DNA of 64,000 nucleotides, taken from the NCBI GenBank assembly GCA_047967505.1, contig CM106538.1, one strand, 5' to 3'. Both the position numbers and the translations under genes were made by a program. The stretch comes from Dipteris shenzhenensis. Lineage: Eukaryota > Polypodiophyta > Polypodiopsida > Gleicheniales. Under the pieces are notes generated by a model. That model was not told where the DNA came from. It saw nothing but the letters and a program-made list of their open reading frames with translations, and did no database searches. Below, piece after piece: positions 1 through 12,900 of the stretch. How positions within the stretch are numbered: position 1 is the first letter of the stretch; each line of letters opens with the position of its first letter.

Positions 1-28
1 CTAGAGAGAGAGAGAGAGAGAGAGAGGT
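1..28. repeat. (GA)n microsatellite at window edge
   Basis: This is an uninterrupted run of GA dinucleotides. It lies about 45 bp before the first usable ATG of the U-box gene. It could be 5' UTR, promoter, or the end of an upstream intron, and the window edge prevents a decision. Confidence 0.9.
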
Positions 29-74
29 GTTGATTCTGATAGTACTTTGTTATCATTTCCCATAAGACAGAGGT

Positions 75-1228
75 ATGGGAGCTGAAGATTCGAATATGCT
101 GGGAGGAGTTTCGTCACAAAGAATAGATGTTGGTTTCAACGCTCTGTCAGCCAGATTGATGCATCAAGAGCATCTGTCCCGTGCATATCACGGTGGTTCT
201 CCAGGGGGCCCCTGCAGAGGTGATTCTGCCAGAAAATTCAGATCTGAGGCAACCCCAGGCATCGGAGACAACAAGTCATTTGGTGCTGAGAGGGAACATT
301 TTATGCAAAGATCAGAGAGAGATTTCAATAGTGGGACTAGTGGGATATTGAGCTCAGTTGAAAGAGAAGAATCATCGGTTGATGGGGAGGGGCAAAGGAT
401 TGGTAATGGAGGTTCTCATGTAAGCAACTTGGTAAACACGTCTGCAAGAGTGTCAGACTGGGTAGGAAGTGAGAGAACTGGAGGGATGGCAGCTGAAGCA
501 GACTACAGAGATTTGGAAGAAAGAGGTGGAGCCAGTAGTGGATCCCAGAGTGAAGGTTCAGAGGAAGATGATGAAGACGATGGAAATATTGATGGGGAAG
601 CTGACGATAGTGCAGATGCTAGGATGGTGGATCGTGGACAAAAAGGCTACGAAGGTCTTGCTCATGCGCAAATTGGCTCGACGGAGGGCAGGCGTGAGTC
701 TTTGGCAGGTTTGCAGACTTCTGAAGCTCTTCTGAAACCAAAGTTTGACAGGGAAAGAGTATCACAATCTTCTACATCATCGGTCCCATCACCGGGAATG
801 TTTTTATCCCCTTCATCAACTATCCCTTTCCTGAATTCTTTTCCTTCTTCACCATGTGTAGGACCTATGCTAGGCCATGCAGAAGGTAATTCAACTCAAA
901 ATGGGACGATGGTAGCGGCCAGTGGGCTCAGTACCCCATCTGCTTACTACAGAGACGGCACTGTAAAAGACTCGAGGGATACATATGTGAAGGAGCGACA
1001 AAATTTCCTTCTGGAACAAGGCAGAGCTGCTCACAACTCATCACCACATGAAGCAGTACCAGTTGGAGCAGTAACATCAGAAGCGGAAAATTATTACACA
1101 GCCCTTATACAAACTTCTGCGGCAATTTCTCAGAAGGACCCAGGGAATCAGATTGTTGCATACAGCCACAGGAAAATCCATGATACAATGGAAATGGCTC
1201 TTCGGTCTGCCTTGACTGACCCCCTTAC
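75..1228 (+). CDS. U-box gene, coding exon 1
   Basis: Encodes residues 1-384 plus two bases of codon 385. The donor is AC|GTAATT, and an unspliced reading would stop at 1230-1232. The exon carries the whole variable N-terminal region, including the acidic tract, and ends in the conserved sequence [14 protein letters not shown] just before the U-box. Confidence 0.88.
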
Positions 1229-4200
1229 GTAATTTCTGACACTCTTTAATACCTATATTCGAAACTTGTCCATAGTATACATATTAATTGTTGCAACTGA
1301 TCAAGATGCTGAAGAACACTGTTTTGTTTGTCATGACAGCATACGTGCATGTCTCTATGAATTCTATAACTCTACCTTCTGTGACGTGTTTTGTAAGACT
1401 CTCCGGCCTCACCTATGTGTCTATTGAGTGCACCATTGTATATTTCAAATCTGAGGTATTAACCCACACCTAAGGCATATCTTGATAATATGCCAGGTCT
1501 GTAGTGCCAGTATACAATTCGTTGCATAGTTGGCCCATATGGAACTTATGTGGTGTGTGGCTAGCTGAATGATGAGGGATGAACAGGCTGCTACATGGGC
1601 AGTATATAGACGTCTGGGATTATTTCCAGCAGATGGCCCAGTAAGAAATTGCCAGGCAAAGGGGTTATATAGGCCTCACTCCCTGCCCTGGTGAGCCAGG
1701 TAGGCAGGGTCAGTCAGCAGCCACTAGATCCAGGTCGTCCAGCACCTCGTTGCCCTGATGGTCGGCAAATGACAGTAGGAGGATCTGTAGAGCAGGCCAG
1801 TCAGCCAGAGGAAAGAGCTACTAGGCCTACAGGCAGATAAACAACTTTTGATCCCTTCAGAGTGCATTCCCAGGCATTTAGAGGCAGCTTTTGGCAGGTA
1901 CATGGGCGTTTTGTGGCTCCTCCCTAAGTCACTGAAGACCGCGCTTGAGAGGCATGCAGCAGCAGGAGTGAGTAGGAGTTGCGCATCACTTTGTGGCCTC
2001 ACATCTAGCACCATGTGGTATAGGTTTTGTGTTCTCTTTTGTACTTATCTTTTGCGTAGGGCAGACTATTCAAGCAGACCAAAAAAAAGGATTTGCCCTC
2101 TTTTTATGTGCCTTGCCCAACTGACCCGTAAACTTGAGGCTTGGTTTTGCCTTGCGACCAAATGCTTTGATTGCAATTATGACTGAAGGAAAAAGCTTGT
2201 GTGTATTCCCCCCTGCCAAATTTTTTTTGCTCATCTGTAAGAGCAAGAGATGCAGAAGAAGCCTTGCTACTTTTTGTAAGGGTAGTCCATGGCCTTCCCT
2301 CATCTCCTGAACTAATCGTCCCTCAAGATGTTCTTGTGCGAACCAAAAGTTCTTGGTAAGAGAACCCAGTTGTGAGTCAAAGCAAAATAATTTCCTAAAG
2401 AAAATACCAAAAGTGCACCCCTAGTGCCTTCTTTCCGAAGTAAAGAGTGCACTTGTTGTCGTTGAGTGCTTTGCTAAGAACGTGAATGAAATACTATACC
2501 AAACGGCATAAATAAGCTGTAATTACCATACAATAAATCCGTACCTTACAGAAAATTAGCTCTTATTGGCTGCACCAAATAACTGTGTATTACTGCATAC
2601 AGACAGTTTAAGCTGAAGTCAGCACTAAACTGAGGAATGCCTTTGCATTGTCATGCGTGCCAGGTTTGATACTAAACTGCATACACAGTTTAATCTGAAG
2701 CCGACTCTGAAGCTGGGAATGAAGCCGTAAGAACTTCTAACACTGACATGCCATTCCCCAGCCATTGACTTAGAGAATTGGAGACTTTTAGATTGCCATT
2801 GCTACCTCTCTATGGTAGAATTAAGAAAATTTTGGAATTGGTCTTATCTTCTGAACGTATATACATATAAGAGACTTTGTGTGCTCTTCTATGCTGACAT
2901 AGGCTGGGAAAATAGAGGTTGGGCTTGTGGATTTCAATTTTCCCATCATGCATGGAATGCTAACAATGAACATACTTCTCTGCAGACATGACTGTTAATT
3001 ATATCCCTTTCAGACAGTTTAGAAACTGTGACTGCCTTTGAAACTATAAGTACGTTAGCGAAGGGATATTGGTTTATATTTTTAATGTATAGAGAAGGGT
3101 GAATTTTTTGTCTTCCTGGAGGAAAAGGTACGGTAGGATTTGAATGATCTAAGACATGGTGGATGAAGTGTAGTGGAAGTTAAAATAATATATGTGGTAA
3201 CATTGGTATACTCACACTCTTTCGATGTCACCTGTTACATCTATCAGCATTAGTGAATTTGTATTTCTTGTCCTGGCATTGACTCTCTGATTGGACTATT
3301 CAAGTGGCTGTGCTAGTCCTCACCAGCTAACTTTGTATCATGGAAATTTTAGTGGTGACGAGTGGTCTGCGTATTGGCCTAGGATAGTATTAGAAGAGCT
3401 TCTCTCTTCTTCTTTCAAGTTTTGTCTTTGTGAATTTTCGTATTTCATTCAAACTGGTAATAAATCACACATACTAAATGGCGACAAGTGATTGGTATCA
3501 AGTATTTTTAGTCTACTGTAAATGAGAAATATTGAAGATAACATGTGATCTGTATCAGTATTTGTAGTGTGTGGTACAAGGAATTCATAGCTTGTACGCT
3601 AACTAGCTAGGATGACGATTACATTGTTGCTTTCCAGTTTGTTCAGTTATGTTTGAAAGTATGTATAATAGGACTTTTTCGAGCATGCCTCTTTCTGAGT
3701 ACGAATATTGGCCTTGTGGCCACTGTAATATCAGGATTTTACTGATTTATGCTCCCATCATCTGGCCTGAGCCATTGGATTTTATTGTTGTCAGGGGTGC
3801 TTTAATGGACGATGCCACCATACTTTCATGTGGGCACTCTTTTGGAAGTGATGGTCTCCAACGAGTTCTTGCAACTGTAAGTGATATTCCTGTCTTTTGC
3901 CCAGCCAAGCATATTCATTAAGTTTTGAGCATACTGAAGTATGGTTGTAATTGAATGAGAGAAAGGACAAATGGTCTATATTTAAATAGCTTTGCTCTCT
4001 TTTCTTAATGTTAATCTTTGCTGACTCTGCTCTCTTTTCTTAATGTCAATCTTTGCTGACTCTGCCCTTGAAACTCTTGCAAAATGATAGAAAACTGAAT
4101 ATTCGTATTTGATACGTTTCTGATAAGTGAAGGGCACATTGTCGTGGGTACAATTGGCACGGTCGTGTTGATCACATGAATAGGGATGTCATGCCATGTA

Positions 4201-7200
4201 ATTATTTCAGTTTGAAGCCTTGTGAATGGACTTTCATGGCTTTCAGGATGGCATGTATTTTATCTTGAGTTTTGACGCCCGATATAGGATATTGTCCTTT
4301 CTAGTTTTTGGATACAAGCTTTTGGATAAAGTACATTTTGGCGTCTCCTTTGTTTGTGGTATTTGCAATTTTACTGTGGTGAGATATGCGATTTTAATGC
4401 ACCGTGATTAGAGGTGTAAGAGTAGTATGCTTAGACTTTTCCAGCTGATTTGTTTGCATGCTCGAATGTGCATGTGCACATGTGTTTCTTATGGAAATTA
4501 GAGAAAAATGAGAGCTAATTTGGTAATATCAAAGTGTCTCCTGATGATAGTGGTGAGCTTTTTTACTCCTAGAAAGCAATCTAAAAATTCAGCTACTTGA
4601 GGTCTTTTGGGGCCCTGCTTTCAACTTTGCAATGCATTCGTTAAGCTGATTAAATACAGAATTATGAAATTTCAAAAGTAATTCTCAAGTTTGACAGATC
4701 TTGGCAGTGTTCTCTGCATAATTTGGAGTGACATGTTTACACTCCTCTATTGATGCTCTTACTGGTGTTTCATCAACATCATATTGTTTTGAATATATCT
4801 TATTGGAGTTTGGACTTTTGAAGAGTCACATTACGCTTGTTCAAGAAGCGCCGACTTCACTTTCTGATGAGTGTCAGATAATGAATGTGATTTTTTTAAA
4901 CAGAATGCATGCATATCGTGTGGAGTAGCAAAGAGTCACATCACGCTTGTTCACAAGAAGCGCCGACTTCACTTTCTGATGAGTGTCAGATAATGAATGT
5001 GATCTTTTTAACAGAATGCATGCATATCGTGTGGAGTAGCAGCCAAGAGGGAGGATATGACTCCAAATTACGGTAAGATAAAGTGCTATTTTGCTATAGA
5101 CATTGAAATTTATTAAAGCTTCTTTGTGTTAAAGAAATATAGAACTGCTATGTTAACAGCGGATTATAACCTAAAGTTGCAAAAGCTTTTGCGCTTTATG
5201 CTTATTATTGTGTAAAATAAAAACTTAATTGGGCCCCTTACTGGAGTTGAAACCAAGTGTCTAGTGTCCTGGATGAAACACTTCAATTTGTGATGGGTAC
5301 ATTTCTTTACTTCAACAATCCCTTACTCTATATGATTTGCTTCAATGGTGCAAATAGTGATTACAGAGGATTTACATAGTTCACCGGACTCATGTATAAA
5401 TGTGTGCTTGTGATTGTTACCTTACTCCACTGAGCAATTTGTTACTCTTCAAAATTGTGCACATAGCTCACAGGGCAGAACATAAAAATAACGTTGGAGT
5501 ACAATTAGCCTATCTTAGTGTTGTGTATACCGAGATGAATCCAGGAACATTCCCAAACTCATCCTCTAAAAACACAACATAGTGCAGTTTCAATCTCATG
5601 ATAGTCACTCACAAGGTCTCACTATTTTGTCATGTATCACATTTCAGGTTGCCATAGAGGATTGAATAGTGTGCTTGAGATTTGTGTATGTTGTACACCC
5701 TACTATCTTCCTCAGTTGAATTTTTGCTCATCAGGCTTGAAGCTATCTTGGATTTCTCTTGAAATTTGTGTCAAGTGAAGTTGTCAGCCATAAGCAAGTC
5801 CTTTTAGGAAAGGCCTTAAAGGCCATGGGAGGAGTTAGCCACATTGGACATTGAAAGAGAGCGTTACTTTACTCAGTTGTGTGCATGAAGCAAGACACCT
5901 CGCGCTGATGATGTTGGTGGGGATGTCATAGTAGATAGTCCCTGCAATGTGTGATGGATTTATGGTTTCAACCTTGTGAGTGACTATCATGAAATTGAAA
6001 GTGCACATTGTGTTGTGCTTTTAGAGGATGAGTTTGGGCATGTTCTTGGATTCATCTAGATACACACACACACACATAGAGAAGGTTAGGGTGTGAGGAA
6101 ATGATGCTCAAATGAAGACATGACAAAGGCTTTCATTCATTCATCAAGTATAACAAGACAAGTGAAGTAACAAGCCTTATATAGGCTACTCACTCACACA
6201 CTAGCACCTAGTGCCTATGGGATAAGTCCCATGATGACACATGGCACTCACACAAGACTCACTCACATAGACTAGTACTAGATCACCTAGTACTTCTCAC
6301 TAACACACCACATCACCACTCTTTGGCTATGATATCTCCAACATCCCCCTTCAGAGCAAAGAGTGTGAGACCCAACACACAAATAGTAGACTGATTCCCC
6401 CTCCACCGCAATACTGCAAAGAGCAAGTCCAACTATCCAACACCTCCTGTGTGATAGTGACTTCTCAGTAAACTTGTAACCAGCAAGGGCAAACCATCAC
6501 TCGTCATCCCCCCTTACTTTGAACTGTTAGAAATGACCCAACAGAGGGTACGCACAGCGGAAGACTGATAGTAATGCCCAGGAGCGCGGAAGACTGATAG
6601 TAATGCCCAGGAGCTCACATAGTGTTTGTGTGGGGTGTGGAATCACAAACTTCTTAACTTATGTGCATAGATGTGCAAGCCAGTAAATAGACAATGCTCA
6701 GGGACAAATATAGAAGCAACTCTTTATATTTCCGTCCGTCCATTCTACTAGATGCCAAGCACTTTTAGATCTCTGAGCCCCATGCTCCACCTCGAGCATA
6801 TGTAGACTCTCTGTCTAGATCCCTTCCACCTTACTGTCCGGAAGCCAGCCTAGGTGGGCAGCACCTCTAGCTTAGTCTGCAGCTTGTTCTGGGTCACCTT
6901 CACCTCCTGAATGTAGGCCCAAGGTAGGTCCTGCTGCTGCTCCTATCTGCTGGTTGAGGGCTGCTCCAAGTGATGATGAATGAGGGCATGGAAGCCCTCC
7001 TTTTATAGGGCTCAAGGCCCCCTTGATCGGACCGACCAGCCAGCCTCATCCTGGCCAACCAGACTGGCCGACCTGTCTGCTTGCTGGCCGACCTGGTTGG
7101 CTGGTCCAACCAGCCCTATATAAGGGCCTTTGGCAGCCCCTTTTGGACTGCTGCCTTTGCCCATTCCTGTGCCTATTGCAGGCCTGTTTGCAGGCCTTAT

Positions 7201-9918
7201 GCCTGCCCATAGACCCCCGCCATGCAGTCGTACTGCAGCCGTACAGGTCTGCGCCCTGCTGCGGACCTGCTGCAGGCAATACCCTTGTGCACAAGCCCCC
7301 CCAAACAGGTCGCCATTTTGCACCTCCAATTGCAGGTCCATGGACTGCCCTTTGCCTTGACAGCTGCCCACATGGCAGCTCATGTGCTGCCCATGTGGCA
7401 GCCCCAATATTTCCAGGTCGCCCAATGCCAACACGTCGATGATGATGCTCTAGTGACTCCCGGGTCGTAGTCCTCTAAAACTTTTTGATGTCGAAATCTT
7501 TTCCTAGCTTTTCATCCAGTGGCTCTTACTCCAGTAGGTCCGGTTCCGCTTCCGCACACCGTCCTGGTACACAGGTCCATCTTTGGTAGCACCTCCTGGC
7601 ACCACCATCTTTAGTCACGTTCCTGCCTTTGAAATCGAGCAGTCCAGCCGTCACGATCTTCTAGTTGTCCCCCTCATAATGAGTGAACAACCTGGAGTTT
7701 TCCAGGCACCATGCTCTGAGGGTCTGTTTCAACCCGTCCTTCCTTTGGTAAGGTCTGCAACCAATGAACATTTCCAGATAACCTGGACCATGAACTCTCG
7801 TTGAGTTCTCAAGCAGGTATTCTTCTGGCTTCAGTACTCTTTGTCCAGCACCTTCTAACAATCTTCGTTTGAGATTTTAAGAAGCACCAATACTTCCCCT
7901 TCTGCCTTCGAAGAAGGCCCATTCCTTCCAATCTTGTATCACCTGAGACAAATGAAGAGCAGAGTCTCTCCACAGCATGCTATAAAGGCTCAAATGCAGA
8001 ATATCAAGTACATACCTGTGTGTTTCCTCTGAAAGCAAACCTTGCACCTCATCGAGGCACCTACCAAAAGCATGTGTAATTCTGTACTGTCCCCTTTTGA
8101 AGTACAACATCCATTTGACCATGAGACCCCAGGGCCCTCCATGGAATCCACCCTCGTGTCAGTGTCGACAGCCACACACCTGGAAGGTACCAAGGGCTCC
8201 ATGCTGTCTTTCACCTTCACAAAGGCATCTGACTCCTCGTCGATCCACATCTCTATGTCAGACATCCTCACTGTGATTTCTTGGTCAACATATTTGACCT
8301 CAGTAACACTCGGTGATGTCACCAAGAACAACTCTTCGATTACCACATTTGCTTTGGCCTCTTCCTTTGAATTTGTGTCGGACTCCTTCCTTTTGTTTTT
8401 CCGATCCGCCTTTTTCTTTCTGTAGTCCTTTACAAAATGTCCTGGCGTATCACAGCAGAAGCACTTCTTCTTCTGCTTCCTCTTAGAAGTCTCCTTGTCA
8501 TCAGAGTCGTCTTTCTTGGACTTGCCACCGTTAGCGTAATCCTCCGCCAGCAGCGCATTGTGGTCTTTGCCGTCGTTGTAGAGCTTCTCTCGAGCTTCCT
8601 TCTGTAGCAGTAATGGACCCAACTCCTCCAACCTCAGAGGTTTGGTCCTTTGTTCTGCTGTCACGGTCGTAACAAAGCTCTTGAAACTCCGAGGTAGCCT
8701 CCTCAGTACCATCAAGGCCAAATGACATGAGTCTGTCTTTTTGACCAACTGTTGCCAGTTGATCCCTCACCACCTTGACCTTCGTCAAGTGGCTATGTAC
8801 CATATCTCCTTCTTCCATATCAAGATTGTAGAGTTGATGTTGAAGAAGCAAAATCCGGGAGGTGTTGTCCGTCTCGTATAGATCCTTCAGAGTGACCCAC
8901 GCCTCTATTGACGTCTTGGCCATGTGGATATTTGGAAGCACAGAGTCTGCTTCGAGCTCCTCTTTGTTTACTGCCATGAGTATCTTTCCTTGCCTATCCA
9001 CCATGTCCTCCGGCTTCGTCTCCACTCCCGTTGTCAGCTTCCACAACTTCCGAGCCACTAAATGGCTCCGGATTTTCACCTTCCAGATCGGGTAGTTGGT
9101 CCCGTCTAGTTTCCGAGACTTTCCGAAGTTAGGGATAGTGAATGAGAGAAAACTGGGGGAGGAGGAAGGGAGAGCATGGGCTACTCCAAAATGCACACGC
9201 AGGTCTGAAATGTGCAAGGCGGTAGCTGTAGGTGCTCCAAATGCGAAAGCAGGTCTGAAAACTTGCAAGGCGGCTCAGCAAGGCAGCTCCGAAGTGCTGC
9301 AGTAGGTCACCACAGTGAAAAATGGCTGATGTAGATATGCTGGAAGCTAGAAGCAGTCCCAAAAATGCTTCTGGTGTAGGCGGTTCTGCAGCAGCAACCC
9401 TAGGGCCACTCGAAAATGCAAGCAACAGCTCCAAAACTGGTCGAAAATGCCTCCAAAAGGCCCGAAAGTCTGCAACCAATGCGTGTAGATGGACAGCTCT
9501 GTTGCAGCGGCCTGGAAACCCTAAAAATGGGAATGGAAATGCTCCGAATCAGCACGTATACAAGCGCCACTTGAAGGAGATGCCAACCAGCAGCACGTGT
9601 GCACACGCCTCTTGAAAACAAGCTGACCAGCAAGGCTGTGGAGAGGTTAGACGGGCAGAAATGGATGCGAAAAGGGCTGCAAGAAGAGGTGGCTATGGAG
9701 ATTCTAGGTGGGTAGGTAGGAGTGCAAAGGGCTGCAAGGGAAGGAGGCAAAATGAAGAAGAGATGAGGCGGCTGCAGAAGGAAAGAGGCTGAACTGAGGC
9801 GGCTGCAAGAGGGAAAAGAGCTTGAGCAGAGTTAGGGTTATGGTTAGGGCTGAGATGATGACGTGGCAGGGCAGCTATGGCAGGGCTAACCTGCTCTGAT
9901 ACCATGTTAGAAACATGG

Positions 9919-9952
<34 letters not shown>

Positions 9953-12900
9953 TAGGGTGTGAGGAAATGATGCTCAAATGAAGACATGACAAAGGCTTTC
10001 ATTCATTCATCAAGTATAACAAGGCAAGTGAAGTACAAGCCTTATATAGGCTACTTACTCACACACTAGCACCTAGTGCATATGGGATAAGTCCCATGAT
10101 GACACGTGGCACTCACACAAGACTCGCTCATGTAGACTAGTACTAGATCACGTAGTACTTCACACTAACACATGACATCATCACACTCTTTGGCTATGAT
10201 ATCTCCAACAATAGGAGCATCTTGTTTGCTGTCTTTTAGAGTGTCAAGGAGCCAATGGGGGACCTTTTTGGGCTCCTGTATTTCAGCTCTCTCTTGGTCA
10301 AGATCCCTGTGCACAATATCCTGATCAAGCTAAGGCATATCAGGCTATAGATCATGCTGAATTTCACATGCCACATGTGGCTGCAAATGACCAATAGAAG
10401 GATGAGCAACCTCAGATGTGACATTATCATGAGAGTCTGACAAAAACAATGGCATCAAGCTGTCAAAGAGATCTAGGACATCAACAATGGGCTGTTTTTG
10501 ACAGTCCAGCAAAGGCATAGAGGAAGATTCATTGAACACAACATCCCTACTGACAAAAACCTTGCCCGTGCGGGGCTGGTAGAGCTTGTAGCCCTTGCTC
10601 TTTGAGCTATACCCAATAAAAATGCATTTGACAGCTTTATCATCCAACTTTGTGCGTGTTTGAGAAGGCACATGTGCATATGCCAATCATCCAAAAGTCC
10701 TCATGTAAGAAATCCCGGGCTTATGACCTTTCCAAGCCTCATAAGGTGTGATGGTCTTCAATGTCCTTGTGGACATGCGCTCAAAATGTAATTTGCACAC
10801 ATAACAGCATCCAACCACAACTTGTTGGGCAAGTGCTTGCCTTTCAACATACACCTAGCCATCTCCATGACTGATCTATTCTTTGTCTCAGCCACAGGAT
10901 TCCTGTTGAGGAGTGTAAGACACAAGGCATTGATGATGTATGCCACGTGAGGCCAAAAAATCAGCAAATTCCTTTGACATATATCACCTCCCTTGTCTGT
11001 ATTAATGTGGGTAATTTTGAGCCCTCTTTTACTTCTCTACCAAGGCAATGAAATGTCTAAAGCATGCAAAAACTAAGATTTAGATTTCAAGGCAAAAATC
11101 CAAGTATATCTGGTGAAGTCATCAATGAATGTGACAAAATAACAAAATTCCCCAAGAGTTGCAACCTGCATGGGTCCACAAACATCACTATGAATCAAAT
11201 ACAGCTTGCAAGATGCACCAACTCTCTCATCCGTGGGAAATGCAGAACGGACCATGGTGCATCTTACCAAGCAAGCAAGCTTCACAGACATGCTTTGAAG
11301 GCATATGCATTTTAGGAAGATCAACAACCATACCATGCTTATGTAACTTCACCAGAGCCCCAAAGTTGAGGTGTCCAAACCTCTCATGCTACAAATGAGT
11401 ATCTGCCATGGTAAAAGTATCAACAGCATAGGCATCTGTATTTGCAAGCCTAGCATTATCCAAGCATCTGTCATAGGCATCAAGTCTGTAGAGCCCTCTA
11501 GTCAATGTGCCAGTCATTACCTTGGTAAAGGCATGTGTAGCATCATAGACTGCACACCGAACAGAATGTGATAGCCACAAGTAGCTATGGCTGAAATAGG
11601 GATGAGGTTCTTGCGTATGCTTGGAACATACATCACATTGTCTAGAGTGACTAGATCACCAGAAAGAGAAGTAATGGCAACTTGCCCAATGCGTTTCATT
11701 GTATATGATGCATTATTTGCACATGTAACTGTCCCCCCCTTGGATGCATGCTCAAGTGAGCTGAATAATTTTCGGCAGGAAGTGATGTGTTTGCTAGCAT
11801 TACTATCAAAGAACCATGCATTAGAAACATCAAAAACTGTCGTGGAGGCATCATGAACATCAGGATTATACTGACAAGTAACAAGAAAAGCCCAATGCTG
11901 GTCATGTGCAAAATTAGCTGACTTATGTCGATCATCTGGACTAGGAGAACCAGATACTGCAAGATTAGACTGTTTCTCTTCTTTTCAGATTCAATTCTCT
12001 CCTTGCATTCTGAGATATCATGCCCACGTTTCTTGCAATAGTTGCATCTCTTTTTCTTCTTCTTCTCTCTAGAAGAAGAGGCATCGTGGGAGTGACCAGC
12101 ATGTGTATGAGGGGGCTTACCAACTGAAACCTTGCCTTCGCCCTTATGCTTGATCACTAGCCATAGAAGCATTTCTATTTGCACGGCTTGTTCCTCCTGT
12201 AGTAACAGAGCAACCATTTCTATTTACACTCTCTTCAAGCTTCAAGGCCTTCAACTGCTTGCGGAGATAGGCAACCCTCGCCTCATTCCGCAAATGATAT
12301 AAAGATGCAAGCTGAAGCCTGATCCCATGCTTGATATCCATCCCACCGAATTCGCTCCTGAGTAGGAGGCAAAGTACTCGTAGTGGAAGATGCAGTTGCG
12401 CCAGAAGTAGCATTAGACCCATCACCAGATGAGCCCGAGGCAGTACCAGATGTACCAGAGGCATTACCAAAATCAACAGGTCGAGTAGGCCTGACCTCAG
12501 TGCCTGAAACAATATTCCACAGATTCTTGGCTACCAAAACATGCCCCATCATATAGGCCCACATGGGGTAATTTGTGCCATCAAGCTTGTCCTCAGCCCC
12601 AAGGATCCCAAACAAATCCTCCTTACTGCGAGCGATAGTGCTGAAATTTAAGGCAAAAGCACCAACTGACAATGCAAATGAGAGGAGGGCAACCTCTTAA
12701 AACCAAAAGGCAAATTTATGCTCAAGCTTCAAAGTTTTTTCACTGCAAATGCATGGTTGTCTCAAGGTGTACCTGCTGCAAAAGGATTCGCAAAAGGCAA
12801 CATGAGGCCTTTCCACAATGCCAATGGAGCAAAGAAAGGACTGTTTTGCAGAAATTAGAAGGAACCAATGCAATAGAGGATTACCCAATGATGTAGCCTA

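Larger units (their letters stand above)
6081..10210 (-). mobile_element. Element A: gag-only Copia-type LTR element (TR-GAG-like)
   Basis: Direct repeats of about 260-306 bp flank one gag gene and no pol. The 5' LTR is 9905-10210 (ends TGTT..AACA), with the initiator-Met primer site directly beside it and a polypurine tract at the opposite LTR. The left LTR is cut inside its microsatellite (near 6081-6343 retained), so no target duplication can be read. Internal sequence 6354-7989 is non-coding. Gag-only elements with both cis signals fit the non-autonomous TR-GAG class described in plants, mobilised in trans by full Copia elements (inference). Confidence 0.8.

Noticed and set aside
1288-2303. 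Short ORFs in intron 1
   Set aside because: None joins the U-box exons in phase or shows a domain.
4728-4928. ORF running into the first exon 3 acceptor copy
   Set aside because: It is a frame accident across the duplicated acceptor; the family alignment needs the second copy.
7012-7470. Several overlapping ORFs on both strands
   Set aside because: GC-rich sequence with few stops; no protein family.
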